The notes under the pieces were generated by a model. The model ran no database searches, had not been told where the DNA came from, and saw only the letters and a program-made list of their open reading frames with translations. The translations under genes and the position numbers were made by a program. Positions 12,651-26,344 of a DNA stretch of 64,000 nt are shown one piece after another (the stretch's first letter is position 1; each line of letters starts with the position of its first letter). The stretch spans positions 62,001 to 126,000 of the forward strand of contig WSUB01000103.1 in the NCBI GenBank assembly GCA_019633425.1. The letters run 5' to 3'. Source of the stretch: Tulasnella sp. 424 (taxonomy: Eukaryota; Basidiomycota; Agaricomycetes; Cantharellales; Tulasnellaceae).

Positions 12651-15600
12651 TCAACGGGCGTTCCATCGAATATCCGGGAGATCACTACCACCAGAATCGG
12701 AATCAATATCTTCTGGTTCGTCATCATCTGGAGGGTGAGTGCGCTGCGTCTTGGCCTTCGAGGGAGGTTTCCGACGCTGCGGCCGCGAGAAACGACTGGA
12801 AACCTTTGGCAGTCAGCACGTAGAAGTAGCTCTGCAGATATCGCAGCACATACGCTGGAGATTGCCTCGATGACTTCGAGAACAAGTGTTCCGGAGTTCT
12901 GACATAGGTTCGTCTCATTTTATCGGATGGGGTGTCGACCAAAATCTCAACGTTATCAGCGGGGAGCTTCTTGGGAGTCGAAACAGTCGGATGAATAGCC
13001 GCGGAGGTGTTTCTCTCCTTTGCACCATTCGACCCCACCTTCTGCGGTCTCGATAGGCCAATCCTACTAGTTGAAGCACTAATGCTAACAGTAGCGATAA
13101 GCAGGTGGCGTGATTCAACGGTCGATTGACAGGACTCACGGGTTATTTTTGGTATGCCCAAGGGCCCCCTTTTCTAAATGGTGTCCCCCGGCTTGTCGAT
13201 GCTTCTGAGAATTAGGATTCAAACTCGGCAAAGGGTTCCCCCTTCCCAAGGGAACCAAGTCAAGTGGTGCGCCGGTACTTTGTACCTTCCCTTTCTCCTT
13301 TCCCTTGGCAGGTGGTGGCTTCTTCGTGGCTGGCTGATTCTGCCTTTGCGGTAGAGGCTTGCTCGTCCCCAGTCGCGGGACTTGAATTGGGACGGGAAGG
13401 GACCTGAGCGGCGGTGGTGGAGGGGAGCGCGCCGGGGGTCGAAGGAATTTCGGCGGCCTGCTGCCGGAACTGCTCCCTTTGGATGTCGACGTGACCGAGA
13501 CTGACGCTCCAGGATCGTCGTCGAGGATGTCCTGTACCTCGCGTTCGGAGGATATGCTGTTCGTGTCCGTCCTGCGCTCGGATACTTTCCGTATTCCTGA
13601 AGGTTTGGGCAACGGCTTTGGAGAACGGTCCCGCTGGGATGAAAATTGGGAGGATGGGGCCGATGAGTTTCGTACAAGCACAATTTTCTTGGCTTTCCCC
13701 TTCTCCTGCCTGTCCTCTTCCTCTTCCTCCTCTTCCTCCTCCTCCTCCTCGGTTTCTTCATCCGAGTCTAATTTTGAGAAAATAGGAGATCTCGGCCCGC
13801 GCGTGACTCGTTGAGGAGCGGTTTTCTGCTTCGGAGAATCCTTCCCTTTCAGCTGCTTTTGCAGTTTGCCAGCAGAGGTTGCTATGGGCTTTGGAGGGCT
13901 GTCTACCCTGAAACTAAGATCGAAACTGACATCCCCGTCGTTGTCTTTTGCAGGGAAAAGTGCAGTCCCGTATTCTCGGCTGTCCTCCATAGTCTTCAGC
14001 GCGGTCGGGTAGTCTTGGTCCATATCCTTCATGATCAACAGGATTGCAGTCTCTGGCACTAGGACCCGACGCACAAAGTCCTGGCTATTCATTGGAGTAA
14101 TGTCCGCGGCTTCCAGTTTTGCTTGGGGGAATATGCCTTGAAGCGCCTCGGATATAACGAGAAAACCTTGTTCTCCATAGCTATTGGGAGTAATAACGCG
14201 TTAACATGCCTTGGTCCCAAGGAGGCCTGCTAGAGCAAGGCTTACTATCCAGGTTGGGTCAGGTGGAAGGTCTCCATCTGACCTTGAACGCTGTTTGCTA
14301 CCCTCGCGCCGCGCTTCCTGATGTCGTTGCACGCTGCAGTCCAAAACTTGCTTTTCCGGTCAAGGGCAGCGGCGTTTACGATGGCTTCTAGTGCCTTTCG
14401 AGTGGAGCGATCTTTTATTCTCCGGGGTAGATCGTTAAAGTCGATCTTCCGAGGCCATCCCTTCTTCAAGCCCTGGGGAATGGTTTGCGCCTCCGCTCGA
14501 TGAGCCGAGCAGACGTTTATCGAGAGCGCCAAAGGTGCATCTCTTCCTAGAGAATTTCCTGGTCTCGGAGCGGCGTGAGTTCGGCTAACTAGGGAATCAA
14601 TGAGAGTCTTGAGTCTTGTGGAGATGTTCTGAGGGAGAGGCTCGTCACAGAACGGGCATAGACGTGAAGGAGGCGGAGGGGAAGACGGAAGCGTCGCTGC
14701 AAAGTTGTTTAGCACGGCACTTGGTTGATGGGATGGAAAGCCTCCTTACCTCGAGCGCTAGCCGGCAGAAGGGATGAGTCCGAGGATGTGTGTCTATAGA
14801 ACTCAAATAAGTGGCCGTGTATGTTAAATGGCGGCTCCACGTACACAATCGTAGCTTCTTTCTTTCGCTTCTTCTTTTGGTCGGCGAATATATCGGATTC
14901 ATCCTCCTGCTCAGAGCTACGACGTTTGCTTGACGAAAGAGATATAGATCCGGGTGGTGACATATTCTCCTTTTCGGGGCTGGAATCGGATATAATTTCT
15001 TCATCATTGGATCGATAGCTGCTGAACTGTGAATCACTTCGACCATGGCCTGATTTCCCGGGGCGGCGAATTGGCGGCGAACCAAATTGAGTGGCGGTCA
15101 TGGGGAAGGGAGCCACCTCAGGCCGACTATTCCGTTTGGGCGACGTTAGCATAATAGTGTCGTCTCCTTCATCTACATATTCCGGTGAAGGTTGCGGAAA
15201 GGAAGCTGCTCTTGGAACTTGTTCTGAAGAACTAAAATCCATAGGGAAGTCGCTGGCCTTGGCTTTGCCTTTATCCGACGAGCTTGATGACGGTGATGCA
15301 GAACGGGTTCGTGTTTGGCTGATGCTAAGCGGAAATTGCTCGACCTTCCTCCGAGATTTTTTACCACCTCCCTGTTCTCCTGTCACTGCCTCTTTATCTG
15401 GTAAAGAGTCGGTCCTGGACGTCGGCTTAGCTTTTGTCCTTGGCCGAGGTCTGGAAGGCGGCTTCGGTGGCGGCGAATCATCAACCTCAATGATCTCTTT
15501 CGCTTTCTTCGTCGTTCGAGATGTGGTGGCCGTAGATGGATTGTTTGGGCTGGAGGCTAACGATGATCCTGTCCGCCCAATCGTTCGCGAGCGGCCATAC

Positions 15601-15872
15601 GTCTTGTTGCGCTTGGTCGACTTCTTGGTCCATTTAAAAGTATCCAATGGATCTTCACTATCACCACTGTCTTCCGTTGATTCCACCAAGGTATCCTTCG
15701 ACGATATTTTCTGCTTCTTGTTCGCCGGTTCTCCTCTAGTTGAAGCGCCCGGCGGCTTTGAACCAGTTTTTCGAGGTGATACTGACGTGAGACGAGATGA
15801 TTGCAGGAGCAAGTCATCTGTCTTCAGTCCCTGCTGCCATCCTGATCCTGAGCCGGAGGGAAAGCTTGGCAT
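12651..15872 (-). CDS. RTC4: RTC4 domain protein (restriction of telomere capping 4-like)
   Basis: Large Ser/Lys-rich nuclear-looking protein with a C-terminal RTC4 domain. The N-terminal ~380 residues (start MPSFPSGSGSGW) are low-complexity with several basic, NLS-like patches (KKSTKRNK, KKKRKKE). A CPFCDEPLP motif follows, then a helical domain and the RTC4 core: GYYGEQGFLVISEAL, then SQDFVRRVLVPETAILLIMKDM and EYGTALFP. After the core is a long poly-Glu and basic/Pro-rich tail. Exon joins: SAR|ATLPSS, GY|YGEQG, KNN|P, and a 58-nt intron at 12796-12853 (GTATGT...CTGAC...CCAG). The last join switches frame into an acidic tail, DDDEPEDIDSDS, ending at 12651. In yeast RTC4 is linked genetically to telomere capping; the biochemical role is unknown. 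Confidence 0.85.
13715..13760 (-). repeat. Poly-glutamate trinucleotide repeat in RTC4
   Basis: A run of TCC/TTC triplets on the plus strand (GGA/GAA on the coding strand) encodes about 15 consecutive acidic residues, mainly Glu, after DSDEETEE in the RTC4 protein. It is likely length-polymorphic. Confidence 0.85.
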
Positions 15873-16167
15873 CTAGTCGTGAAGGTGCGAGGACTGTTGT
15901 TGGGTGGTCCAAACTCCAATTCTCGGCGGACGGCGTCACGTGCAGAGAATTTGAGGGATAACTTCAATCCCAAGCTGGAAAGCAAGTAGATGGATGTCTA
16001 TGGGACTGGTTGAGGCAGTGAAAGGATTAGTGGTGAATGGCGAGCAGGTTGGGCTGGACTGGTCGAGTTTTTGAAGAGCAAAGTGGTGGGGTCAAGGCAA
16101 ACAAATTAGGCCCAAACAACCTTTTGTCACGACCCTCAGCTAGACCCTCCCCGAACCGTCGTTCCTC

Positions 16168-17168
16168 ATGGACACCGTTGCTGCCACAAACGAGGAATAC
16201 TCCACAAAGGCATACTGGTACGGGAGCTTTTAGACGCTAACTGTGCAATTTTTGATCGTTTCTCTTGCCCTCCTAGGGAGAAACGATACGCGAGGTAAGT
16301 GCGGCGTCACAGACGATGGAATAGATGACTTATCTCCCGCGAAAGTGACGAGGGATCATTCGACTGGTTCAAGTCGTACGCGGATATTAAGGATCTCATC
16401 CATGAACTTATTCCACAGCAATCTTCTCGTGTCCTAGTTCTGGGCTGTGGCAATTCGACTCTCTCTGACGATGTAAGTCAGGTCGATGCGCCTGGAATAC
16501 GGATCGACTGACGGCTAGAAGATGTGGCAAGACGGGTATCGAAACATCGTCAACGTTGATGTAAGCCCTGCGGACTTCAGAGGCTTTAACATGTTGAGAT
16601 GAACTGACAAGCGAGAATAGTATTCCGGTCTGGTCATTGAAAAAATGAAGGGCAAATATGAAGGTCGAGATGGGATGGAATGTGAAGAAGTTTCAAACTT
16701 AACTCCAAAGCACTTTCTGACGTATAATTTGTTAGCGTAGGGTTGGAAATGGATGTTCGGGAGTTGGCGTTTGACGACGATTCGTTCGACGTCGCGATCG
16801 ACAAAGGTCCAATCCACTTCTACGCGGGTTAGAAGCCCAGCTAAACTAGTCTTTCCGTGTGTAGGAACAATGGATGCCATGATGGCTGTCAAAGGCGACG
16901 TCTGGAACCCTCCTCCCCAAGTTGTGGACGACTGCACCAAAGAGATCGATGAAGCCATTCGCGTCCTTCGGCCGGGTGGGGTCTTCATCTACCTGACGTT
17001 TGGGCAACCTCATTTCAGGAAGTACGCGTCTCCGTTCCTGTCCCTTTTAAGCATTTACCAAACTCTGCTCCCGATAGGCGTTTCTTAATAAGAGAGGGTA
17101 CGACACTGGAAATAAAGCAACTTGGAGATGCATTCCACTATTACTTATATGTTCTACGATTGAATTAA
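16168..17168 (+). CDS. Class I SAM-dependent methyltransferase, EEF1AKMT4/METTL13-like
   Basis: Small Rossmann-fold methyltransferase. The ATG at 16168 starts MDTVAATNEEYSTKAYW, then an 18-nt exon at 16277-16294 supplies EKRYA. The joined protein reads SFDWFKSYADIKDL, VLVLGCGNSTLSDDMW (motif I GCGNS), NIVNVDYSGLVIEKM, FDVAIDKGTMDAM and EAIRVLRPGGVFIYLTFGQPHFRKRF, ending LYVLRLN. EYW-x-RY and GCGNS-x-LS are typical of the METTL13 N-domain/EEF1AKMT4 group, which methylates lysines of elongation factor eEF1A. The family is clear; the exact substrate is inferred. It is convergent with MMS19, whose stop codon is only about 23 bases away. Confidence 0.88.
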
Positions 17169-17191
17169 CGGCTTCAAGTAGCTTTGATACA

Positions 17192-20100
17192 TCATGCCTT
17201 CATAGTAAACCTGTTGAGTTTGGGCAATGAGCACGCATGAACCGACTCAGGGTGGTGGGCGAACTCACCAGACTTCACGGGCATCAACCGCCATCTTGCG
17301 CACGGAACGATTGTGATCATCTAACGCCCTTCCAAGTTGCCGGAGTACGTTGCTATTGTAAGGGTGCAGCCTCTCGTAACTCACAGCCTGAGGTAGAATG
17401 CCTAGGCATTTCACCGCAGCCACGCGGAGTCTCTGACCACGCAGAACTATTAGATCAGCAGTATGTCATCCAAGGGTCACTTAATTACGTACCGCCGATG
17501 TCATTTCAGCAGGTAAGGCGTTTTTGATCAACGCGTTGATGACCGTGGAGACATGTTCTACCAGGGCTCCTGCCTGAGATGCCTCCGACTCACTAGCGAG
17601 CGTGAAGAGTGCTTCGATGACATTTGCTCGCATCTCCACTTCGGGTAAATCGAGACCAAGAATGAAGAGGGGCATGAGCTACGGAGAGAAAGATAAAAGT
17701 GAATTTGGCGTCTCTCGATGCCTCAAAAACCTTGCATACCGTAGTCATTTCGTGCATATACATAGATTGGGGCAAATACTTCACCAAAGTCGTTAGAGCA
17801 GCAAGATGTGCTGTCTTCCGCACAGGATCTAGAGTAATGATCAGTCTTGAAACAAATCAATCTTTCCAAATTGCCAGACCTGACGTGCTCTTGTAACCGG
17901 TAAGGATCGCCGGCAAGACTTTTGCAGCATATTTTTGCACATGGAACAGCTGCACGCCCCCCCCCCCCCCACAAAAACGAAGCTGAGGAACTGCTTTACG
18001 AGGAGCCCCACGGACAGCCTACCTTAGTAACCGCGTAATTAATTTTCGACAGTGTCTCCTCGTCTTTAGCCAGCCTGCCGATAGCCTTCGCTGCGTCCCA
18101 ATTTACGCCATTATCCCCAAGAAGCTCAAAGAGATTCTCGACAAAGCCGTCGGCTCTCTTGTCGTTTCTCACCAGCAGGGCTTTGGTTGTCTTGTGGAGT
18201 CGGCGTCCGATGAGACCGGCATCCGCCATCCAAAGGAACGGAAACACTCACCCAAGCCCAAGCTTCGATTCCGTGCTTACGTTTAATGAGGTTCGAGTCA
18301 GCCGGGGTCACCGTGGTGGACCAGAAAGATGGTAACAGCGTCTCCACAAATGTCTGCAAGTCTATGACAGGTATCAGACCCAAGTACACTGCGAAGAGGT
18401 CAACCAGATACGGACTTTCTAAGTGCTTGTTAAGAACTGTTGAAACAATTTGGAAGGCTGCTGTTGACTGGAGTGGAGTTGCATTTTCAACGGTACCCCA
18501 GATTAGGACATCGTGAAGGAACTTGGGCAGGTCATCGACAGGCAGTTCGACCTAATATTGAATTAAGAAACGGGCTTCATAGAACCGCATGCCACAAGAC
18601 CTACATCTTTCCGGAGGCCGACGATTGGGGCAGCTAACAACGTAACCAGATTCCGGGACGCTTCCGGAGAATCGGCCTGTTCCGGGTCAAAGTTAGTGGT
18701 CGAACGTGTCAACCTTCTAGATACTGACGCGCAGCGGTATAGGTAATGTAGATTCTGTCTCAGGCACCTGTCCGTTCGTGAGGGGGCCGAAGTTGCTTGT
18801 CTGGAACGCCGCGACTAGGCTTGCTAGGAATTGGGTTTGGCGACTGACAGGGTGTACTTTAGTCAGCATACAGGAAGCTTGGAAACACAGTTACTTACGG
18901 AGAGGGGTTGCATCGAACGACACGTAATATGACACCTGCAGCGACCTCTAGTAGCCGGACGTCTGTCGCCAGGGCCAACGAAGATTGCGGCAATATCGCT
19001 GCCTCTACGAAGAGAGCGTATAGTCTTGGTACCAACCGATCGATGTATTTGGGAATGTCCGCATCAAGTTTAGAGTCGATTTTGAAGTCTAAAGCGTCTT
19101 CCAGTGCCAGGAACAGGGAGTGTACATAAGCAGCATTGAGTTCCCTCAGTGCCGCGACCTCGTTCTCGTCCTTTCCTTCCGCGAGTCGAGGGAACCCAGA
19201 GCATACCAACTCTATCTTCGTTGACAGGCGAATTACCAATGTCTCGAATAATGCCTGCTGCAAGCATAGCGTGGACAGGCATTTTAGAGTCCGCTGATAG
19301 GAGGCTCGCTCCGCTTTGGCCTCCCGGGGTGGGGCGGTATCGGGTAGATTCCCAAAGAGTAATGGGAGGGTCGTCTGCTCCACGAGCGGAGCATTTGTTT
19401 TCGAGATGGTCGTGAGGAGGTTTAAGAGAACGTCCCTGAAAGTACTTTGCATCAGAAAAATGATTTGCGGTTTGTGGTGTAGCTCACGAACTTCAGATCC
19501 TGCAGGTCAGATGACGGTTCCAGTAACTCGTTCAGATGCTGCACCAGATATCCGAGCTCTTCTTCGGTGAGAAGGCCGTGGATCTGGACCAAGTGCAACG
19601 TTCCGCTAAGGGCAGCCATCCGGGTCTCGGCCACCTTCAGAGATGATGATATGATACCGAGCAGTTGGTCCTTATGCGCCTCGAGTATCCGCTCTTGTGT
19701 ATAATTTAGTGAATCGTTGTCGCCGGCGTAAATCTCCTGAAGCGTGAGCAGGAGGTTTGAAAGCTGCAGAACGAGGTGACTGCGTTGGGCGGCCTCTGCG
19801 GGATCGAGGTAGAGCTTCATCAGGTGCGGTACTGCCTCCGCAACCACCAACGAACGAATAGCCGCTGGAATGAAATGGGTTAATGAGCTGTAATGCACGC
19901 AAGAGAAAGGGCGGCGTACGTGTGGTACGGAGTAGCGCTGACAGGACTTTTACAGCGTGCTGGGCCTTATTCTTCTCTGGCTCCTTCAAAATTTCGATGC
20001 ATTCCGAGACGATGGTGGTAACTAGTGGTGAAGGGGAGGTCTCATCTGCTGAGGACAGCGTTCGGACTAGGGCACTTGTTGCCTCCAGCGCAGTCTTTTC

Positions 20101-21540
20101 TGTTTCCGCATCGATAGGTTGAAAGATCTGTGGTCGGAGTCAAAATCGAGGAGAACCGATACAAGGAGGGAATTTGGGGCACCGTACCTCAATCTTGACT
20201 GCATCCCATATCGTGCTGCCAAACTTCCGGGCCACAGCAGGCCCATAGACAGGCAGGCAGATCGACATTGTCTCTAAAACATCTTGCTGCATAGACAACA
20301 TGAGAATTGCGAATTCAGAGGAAAGAGCGCTCTCCGGACCTTGACTCCAGCCGTGGTCGCTGCTAGCTTTTCCATGAACAGGGGTATAGCTAGTGTCCCG
20401 AAAAACGGGGACGCGCTCAGGCACGACCTAAAGATAGAGCATTTGTCGGAGATGATTGCTGGCAATGAGTTAATTACATACCTTAATGCGGCCTTCAAGT
20501 CATCTGTGGATATCCTGTATGGATCATTTGGCGGGGGCTTGAAAGTGATGGGGAAATAGCAGAAAGTGACATCGAAGAAGTCCTACCGTACGTTGCCGGG
20601 TTTCAGACAAGGCCCAGTCCACAGCCAAGTTTCACTGACCTCTATAAAACTCTTGACTTCCCATTCAATAAGAACAACGCGATCGATCGAAAACGCCATT
20701 AAGAGGTTCCGTGGGTCCTTTTCTCCCTCAACGATAGATACATATTTCCGAAGGAATTCGTCTCCCATACCCTTGAGCACTACCTCAAGAGTCAGGCAAG
20801 CAGAGCAACGGACATTTGGAAGCGTACTAACCATTCCGATGCTTTGCGACGAGCGTATCCAATATCCTGAACACGAGGTACCGCGTAGATTGGACGTGTG
20901 CTTTCATATTCACGTGCCTGACTAGTCTGCATTGATGTTTTAGTAGTCCGTCGGCAGCCAAATCCCGGAGACGTACGCTTGGAACAGGGACACCGCATCT
21001 GAGGATGCAAAGGTTGGCAGGGACACTAGGGTCAGTAAACCATGAAGTGCTGGGATGACGGTGTCTGAGTCGTCCAGCTTCTGTTCGTAGAAGGTCAATA
21101 GTACGTGGGCTAAGCTCGAATTAGCTCATAAATCTACAGGCAGGGAGATGAAAGGCGTACTGGAGTGCTTGTCAAGTCGTTCCGGTGGGCATTTCTCCAG
21201 TATGGAAGAGAGCAATTCGACCCCTGAAAGAATTGCCTCAGCATGAAAACCCCACGGGTCACCGGAATAAAGCTTACCTCTTGATCGGTGATCTCCTTCC
21301 TCGGCTGTTAATGACGGTCCAAGCACCTTGATCACATTTAGCAGAGTAAAGTCCTTTTCCGTCACGCCTAATAACACCAAGGGGGATCACGCACTCTAAT
21401 CGTCATTAGAGCACTCGGTCCAACTCACCTTGGATGAGCCTCGCGAGGTGCTCGTCGCCGCTGTTGGCTAACCAGGCTGTTACAGCCCTCTCACAGCGTT
21501 CTACCGGAGTGAGTTGTTGTTCCGTCGGGTCGATGTCCAT
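17192..21540 (-). CDS. MMS19: MMS19 HEAT-repeat protein (cytosolic Fe-S targeting)
   Basis: Mms19 is the HEAT-repeat adaptor of the CIA targeting complex, which delivers Fe-S clusters to DNA polymerases, helicases and TFIIH. The start MDIDPTEQQLTPVERCERAV at 21540 leads to NVIKVLGPSLTAEEGDHRSRGVELLSSIL, EGEKDPRNLLMAF and FMEKLAATTAGVK, which align in order with MMS19 N-terminal domain landmarks. HEAT repeats continue to the C-terminal VAAVKCLGILPQ and GRALDDHNRSVRKMAVDAREVW. The final exon is probably reached by a GTGAGT intron, giving VW|FTMKA and the stop at 17192; without it the stop is at 17265. Many introns. One (near 17970-18024) has a G14 homopolymer beside its acceptor. About 1,050-1,100 residues. 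Confidence 0.9.
17957..17970 (+). repeat. C14 homopolymer (G14 on the MMS19 coding strand)
   Basis: Fourteen C in a row on the plus strand. On the MMS19 sense strand it is G14, followed by CGTGCAG and the next exon (LFHVQKYAAK), so it occupies the place normally held by a polypyrimidine tract. It is a mononucleotide microsatellite prone to length error. Confidence 0.9.
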
Positions 21541-21770
21541 GAGGAAGAGAAAAAGATGGACGGAGACGACGGACATGTGCGGGTGGAGTCACGGGAGCCA
21601 ACCACATCAGACTAATTTGCACTCGAGCTTACCAGCTTCCCAAGCCCGCCTTGTGACTTGCCGGACTCCACGGCAGCGCAGGTCTACTTAAAACCTTCAA
21701 AATATCTTCAATTCTACGTTCCACTCCCTCGACGCGTTCATTACGCACAATCTCAGAGTCCGTTTCACGC

Positions 21771-22889
21771 ATGAGCCGCCGCAAAGACGGAGCGCCCGAA
21801 TCTTCCAAGCCTCGTCCAAAGAAGGGACCTAACTCCAGGGCAAATGAATCTAGGGAAGTTTTAATATCCAAGGCATGCTCCTACATCCTTCGCCACGGTG
21901 CCGAAAAGGAGGGGTTATCGATGCGACCCGATGGCTACATCAAAGTTACCGACCTTGTGAGTTTCTCTGAGGAGCAACACGCTGTTCAACCCTAGGCCTG
22001 AAAGCAAACCGTTCCTCTCACTTGAACCCTTTGAAAAGCTTGCTCGGCCCAAGATTGCCAAACTCGAATGTGACTTTGACACGCTTCGAGCAATCGTAGC
22101 GAATAACGATAAGCAGCGCTTCACGCTCATGTTCGAACCCGCCGGTGGACAAGACGCCGAACAAGCCACTACCGCGGCCATCCAGAATGTCACCGAGCCT
22201 TCAACTTCAAATCTTGGATCCAATAACGGAACCTGGTGGATTCGCGCCAACCAAGGCCATTCGCTAAAAGTTCGTAAAACATGAATACCAAATTAACCCC
22301 GTTTCGCCGAGACCTTTCCTGAATACTTTTCGCTCCTAATGCAGGTGGAAGAATTGGAGCTTACCCCAGTGGCTTCTGCCGCGGAAATACCGATTGCGGT
22401 GCACGGCACCGACATGTCTGCCTGGAATCACATAAGTGGGTGCTCCTCGAAGATTAGCCCAAGAAAATCAGGGGAAAAAAATCTCATGAAATTACGTACT
22501 TTGGACAATATAGAAAAAGAGGGTCTGTCTAAAATGGCAAGGAACCACATTCACATGGCCAAAGGCCTGAGCGAAGACAAGGCCGTTATTAGCGGTTGGT
22601 GTTCTGTTCATCACGTCGGCACCGCGATCGAAGGACTAAAGTTCGATCATCCCTCCCAGGCATGCGAAAAACTGCTACGGTATTCATTTTCATCAATGTC
22701 GAAGCGGCAATGGCGGAAGGCATTCAATTTGGTGTTTCCGCCAACGGCGTAATCCTGAGCTCGGGCAACGACGAGGGGTTCATCCCTCCACACCTCTTTC
22801 AACGTGTCATTGGACGTATAAGCGGCAAGATGAAGAGATGGGATGTGGATGGAGATAAATGGGTGGACGAGCCAGATGCCTCGAGTTGA
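21771..22889 (+). CDS. TPT1: tRNA 2'-phosphotransferase TPT1 (KptA family)
   Basis: Tpt1 removes the 2'-phosphate left at the tRNA splice junction, transferring it to NAD+. The start MSRRKDGAPESSKPRPKKG is a basic head. The KptA core follows: SKACSYILRHGAEKEGLSMRPDGYIKVTDL (the LRHG-A-x5-L signature with R and H), RFTLMF, and WWIRANQGHSLKV (IRANQGH motif). Then come AVHGTDMSAWNHI, GLSKMARNHIHMAKGL, an ATVFIFINVEAAMAEG segment and the C-terminal SANGVILSSGNDEGFIPPHLFQRV. All catalytic motifs are present. Four or so short introns. It is divergent from MMS19 (230 bases) and convergent with the U2AF gene (about 180 bases between stops). Confidence 0.95.
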
Positions 22890-23072
22890 TAGTCGCACAA
22901 TTGCTACGGACACGCACACGATGGACGAAGCATATGGTTGCCTACCGCTACGCTGTAAATGGGACAGTAAATAGATCAACTCTGAGACAAAAAGAAAAAA
23001 GAGACATCCTCAAAACAGTTCCTAAAGCTAAAAACAGAGGGGAGAGAGAGTAATGCAGCACACCGCGCGGAC

Positions 23073-25185
<2,113 letters not shown>

Positions 25186-25705
25186 GACATTGTCGAGAAA
25201 AGAGTCAGCTATGGATAAGTAAGCATCAGAGAGATATGCTTGAGGAGAGAATTCAGCTGCGCCCATACCGTCCATGATTGCAACTCGGCGGTATTTTTGG
25301 TGGTTGTGGTTGAGACTGGAACCGACTTCCTGCTGGCTCCCATAGAATGTTTTTCGTCGAACGGGGGATTACAAAGACGGCGATGCACGGACAGGCTAGT
25401 CGTCCCCACGCATAGATTTCACTCTCAACCGATTTCAATTGCTAATTAATTCTGCGACCCAGAGACCAGCAAGTCTTCCAACAAGGATTAAAAGTAGGGG
25501 ACATGCAAAGTTCAGAGTAACGGAGCCGTCTTTGCTCACAGCGTCTCTCTCTCGACTTGGTAGCGATTTGCGGCAAGTCGCACCACCTTTGAATATCCCC
25601 GTCGTTTGTGTAACTACCTGTATCATCTACCACCGTAAGCGATCTCATCCTGGCGCTTTTGAGCTTGGGACGGCGTTGCTGACTCGGTTTTGGGCTGTTG
25701 CGAAG
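25186..25705. promoter_or_regulatory. Divergent promoter region between U2AF2 and RPP2
   Basis: 520 bases between the two start codons, with no convincing gene. It must hold promoters in both directions. Immediately before the P2 ATG a stretch from about 25635 (GTAAGC) through a CTGAC near 25679 to an AG just before the ATG could be a 5'-UTR intron, as is common in ribosomal protein genes. This is an inference from signals only. Confidence 0.5.
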
Positions 25706-26344
25706 ATGCGTTACATTGCTGCCTACCTTCTCCTCCAGACTGGCGGAAACGCCAGCCCCAAAGCTGCCGATATCAAGAAAGTCCTGTCGGCTGGTGGCGT
25801 TGATGTTGATGAAGAGCGCTTGACCAAGTTTTTGTCCGAAGTTGAGGGCAAGTCCATCGATGAGCTCGTCGCAGCTGGCTCATCCAAGCTATCATCGGTG
25901 GGTGATCGAGAGCGGCTCCGTCGACCCTTGATTTGGCAACACTTATGGGGAGGGCTGTCAACTGACCGAAAACCTTGGTTTTTTTTTCTCCGCTCCCTTC
26001 GGGGATGTGTGCGTGCGCTGTCGCGTGTGCGCGGGCTGCAGGTTCCGTCTGGAGGAGGTGCCGCGGTGGCGTCGAGCGGAGGTGCAGCCGCTGGAGGTGG
26101 TGGTGCCGCTCCCGAAGCCGCCAAGGAGGAGGAGAAGAAGGAAGAAGCCAAGGGTGAGTCCCGGCGGCTCTATTTTTGCCCGACGCCGAATTGGCCGGAG
26201 AGAGAGCTGACAATGTGTAACCCTGGTGCGTCGCAGAGGAATCGGACGACGACATGGTGAGTTGCGGAGAGGTTATTGCTCAAGGCTTCCTCGCGACTGA
26301 TGTGCTTTTTTGATTGCGTGCAGGGCTTTGGCTTGTTCGATTAA
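25706..26344 (+). CDS. RPP2: 60S acidic ribosomal stalk protein P2
   Basis: P2 dimerises with P1 and forms the flexible ribosomal stalk that recruits translational GTPases. The start [15 protein letters not shown] is diagnostic of P2. The N-terminal dimerisation domain ([39 protein letters not shown]) is followed by a Gly/Ala hinge, a Lys/Glu segment and the universal tail ESDDDMGFGLFD. Three introns: the first (25900-26040) is unusually long and GC-rich with an alternating purine-pyrimidine stretch, and the third exon is only 20 nt (26237-26256). About 110 residues, normal for the family. Confidence 0.97.

Noticed and set aside
15091..15876. 261-codon plus-strand frame opposite RTC4
   Set aside because: It is the antisense shadow of the Ser/Lys-rich RTC4 first exon. 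It has no domain, and the minus-strand reading leads to the conserved RTC4 core with good splice joins.
17957..17970. C14 run considered as telomeric or assembly-gap filler
   Set aside because: It is a single homopolymer inside a coherent MMS19 intron with correct sequence on both sides, not a telomeric repeat or gap.
11160..23000. Idea that RRP4, RTC4, MMS19 and TPT1 form a functional cluster
   Set aside because: The genes are on mixed strands, have separate promoters and unrelated roles. Proximity alone is not evidence in a gene-dense fungal genome.
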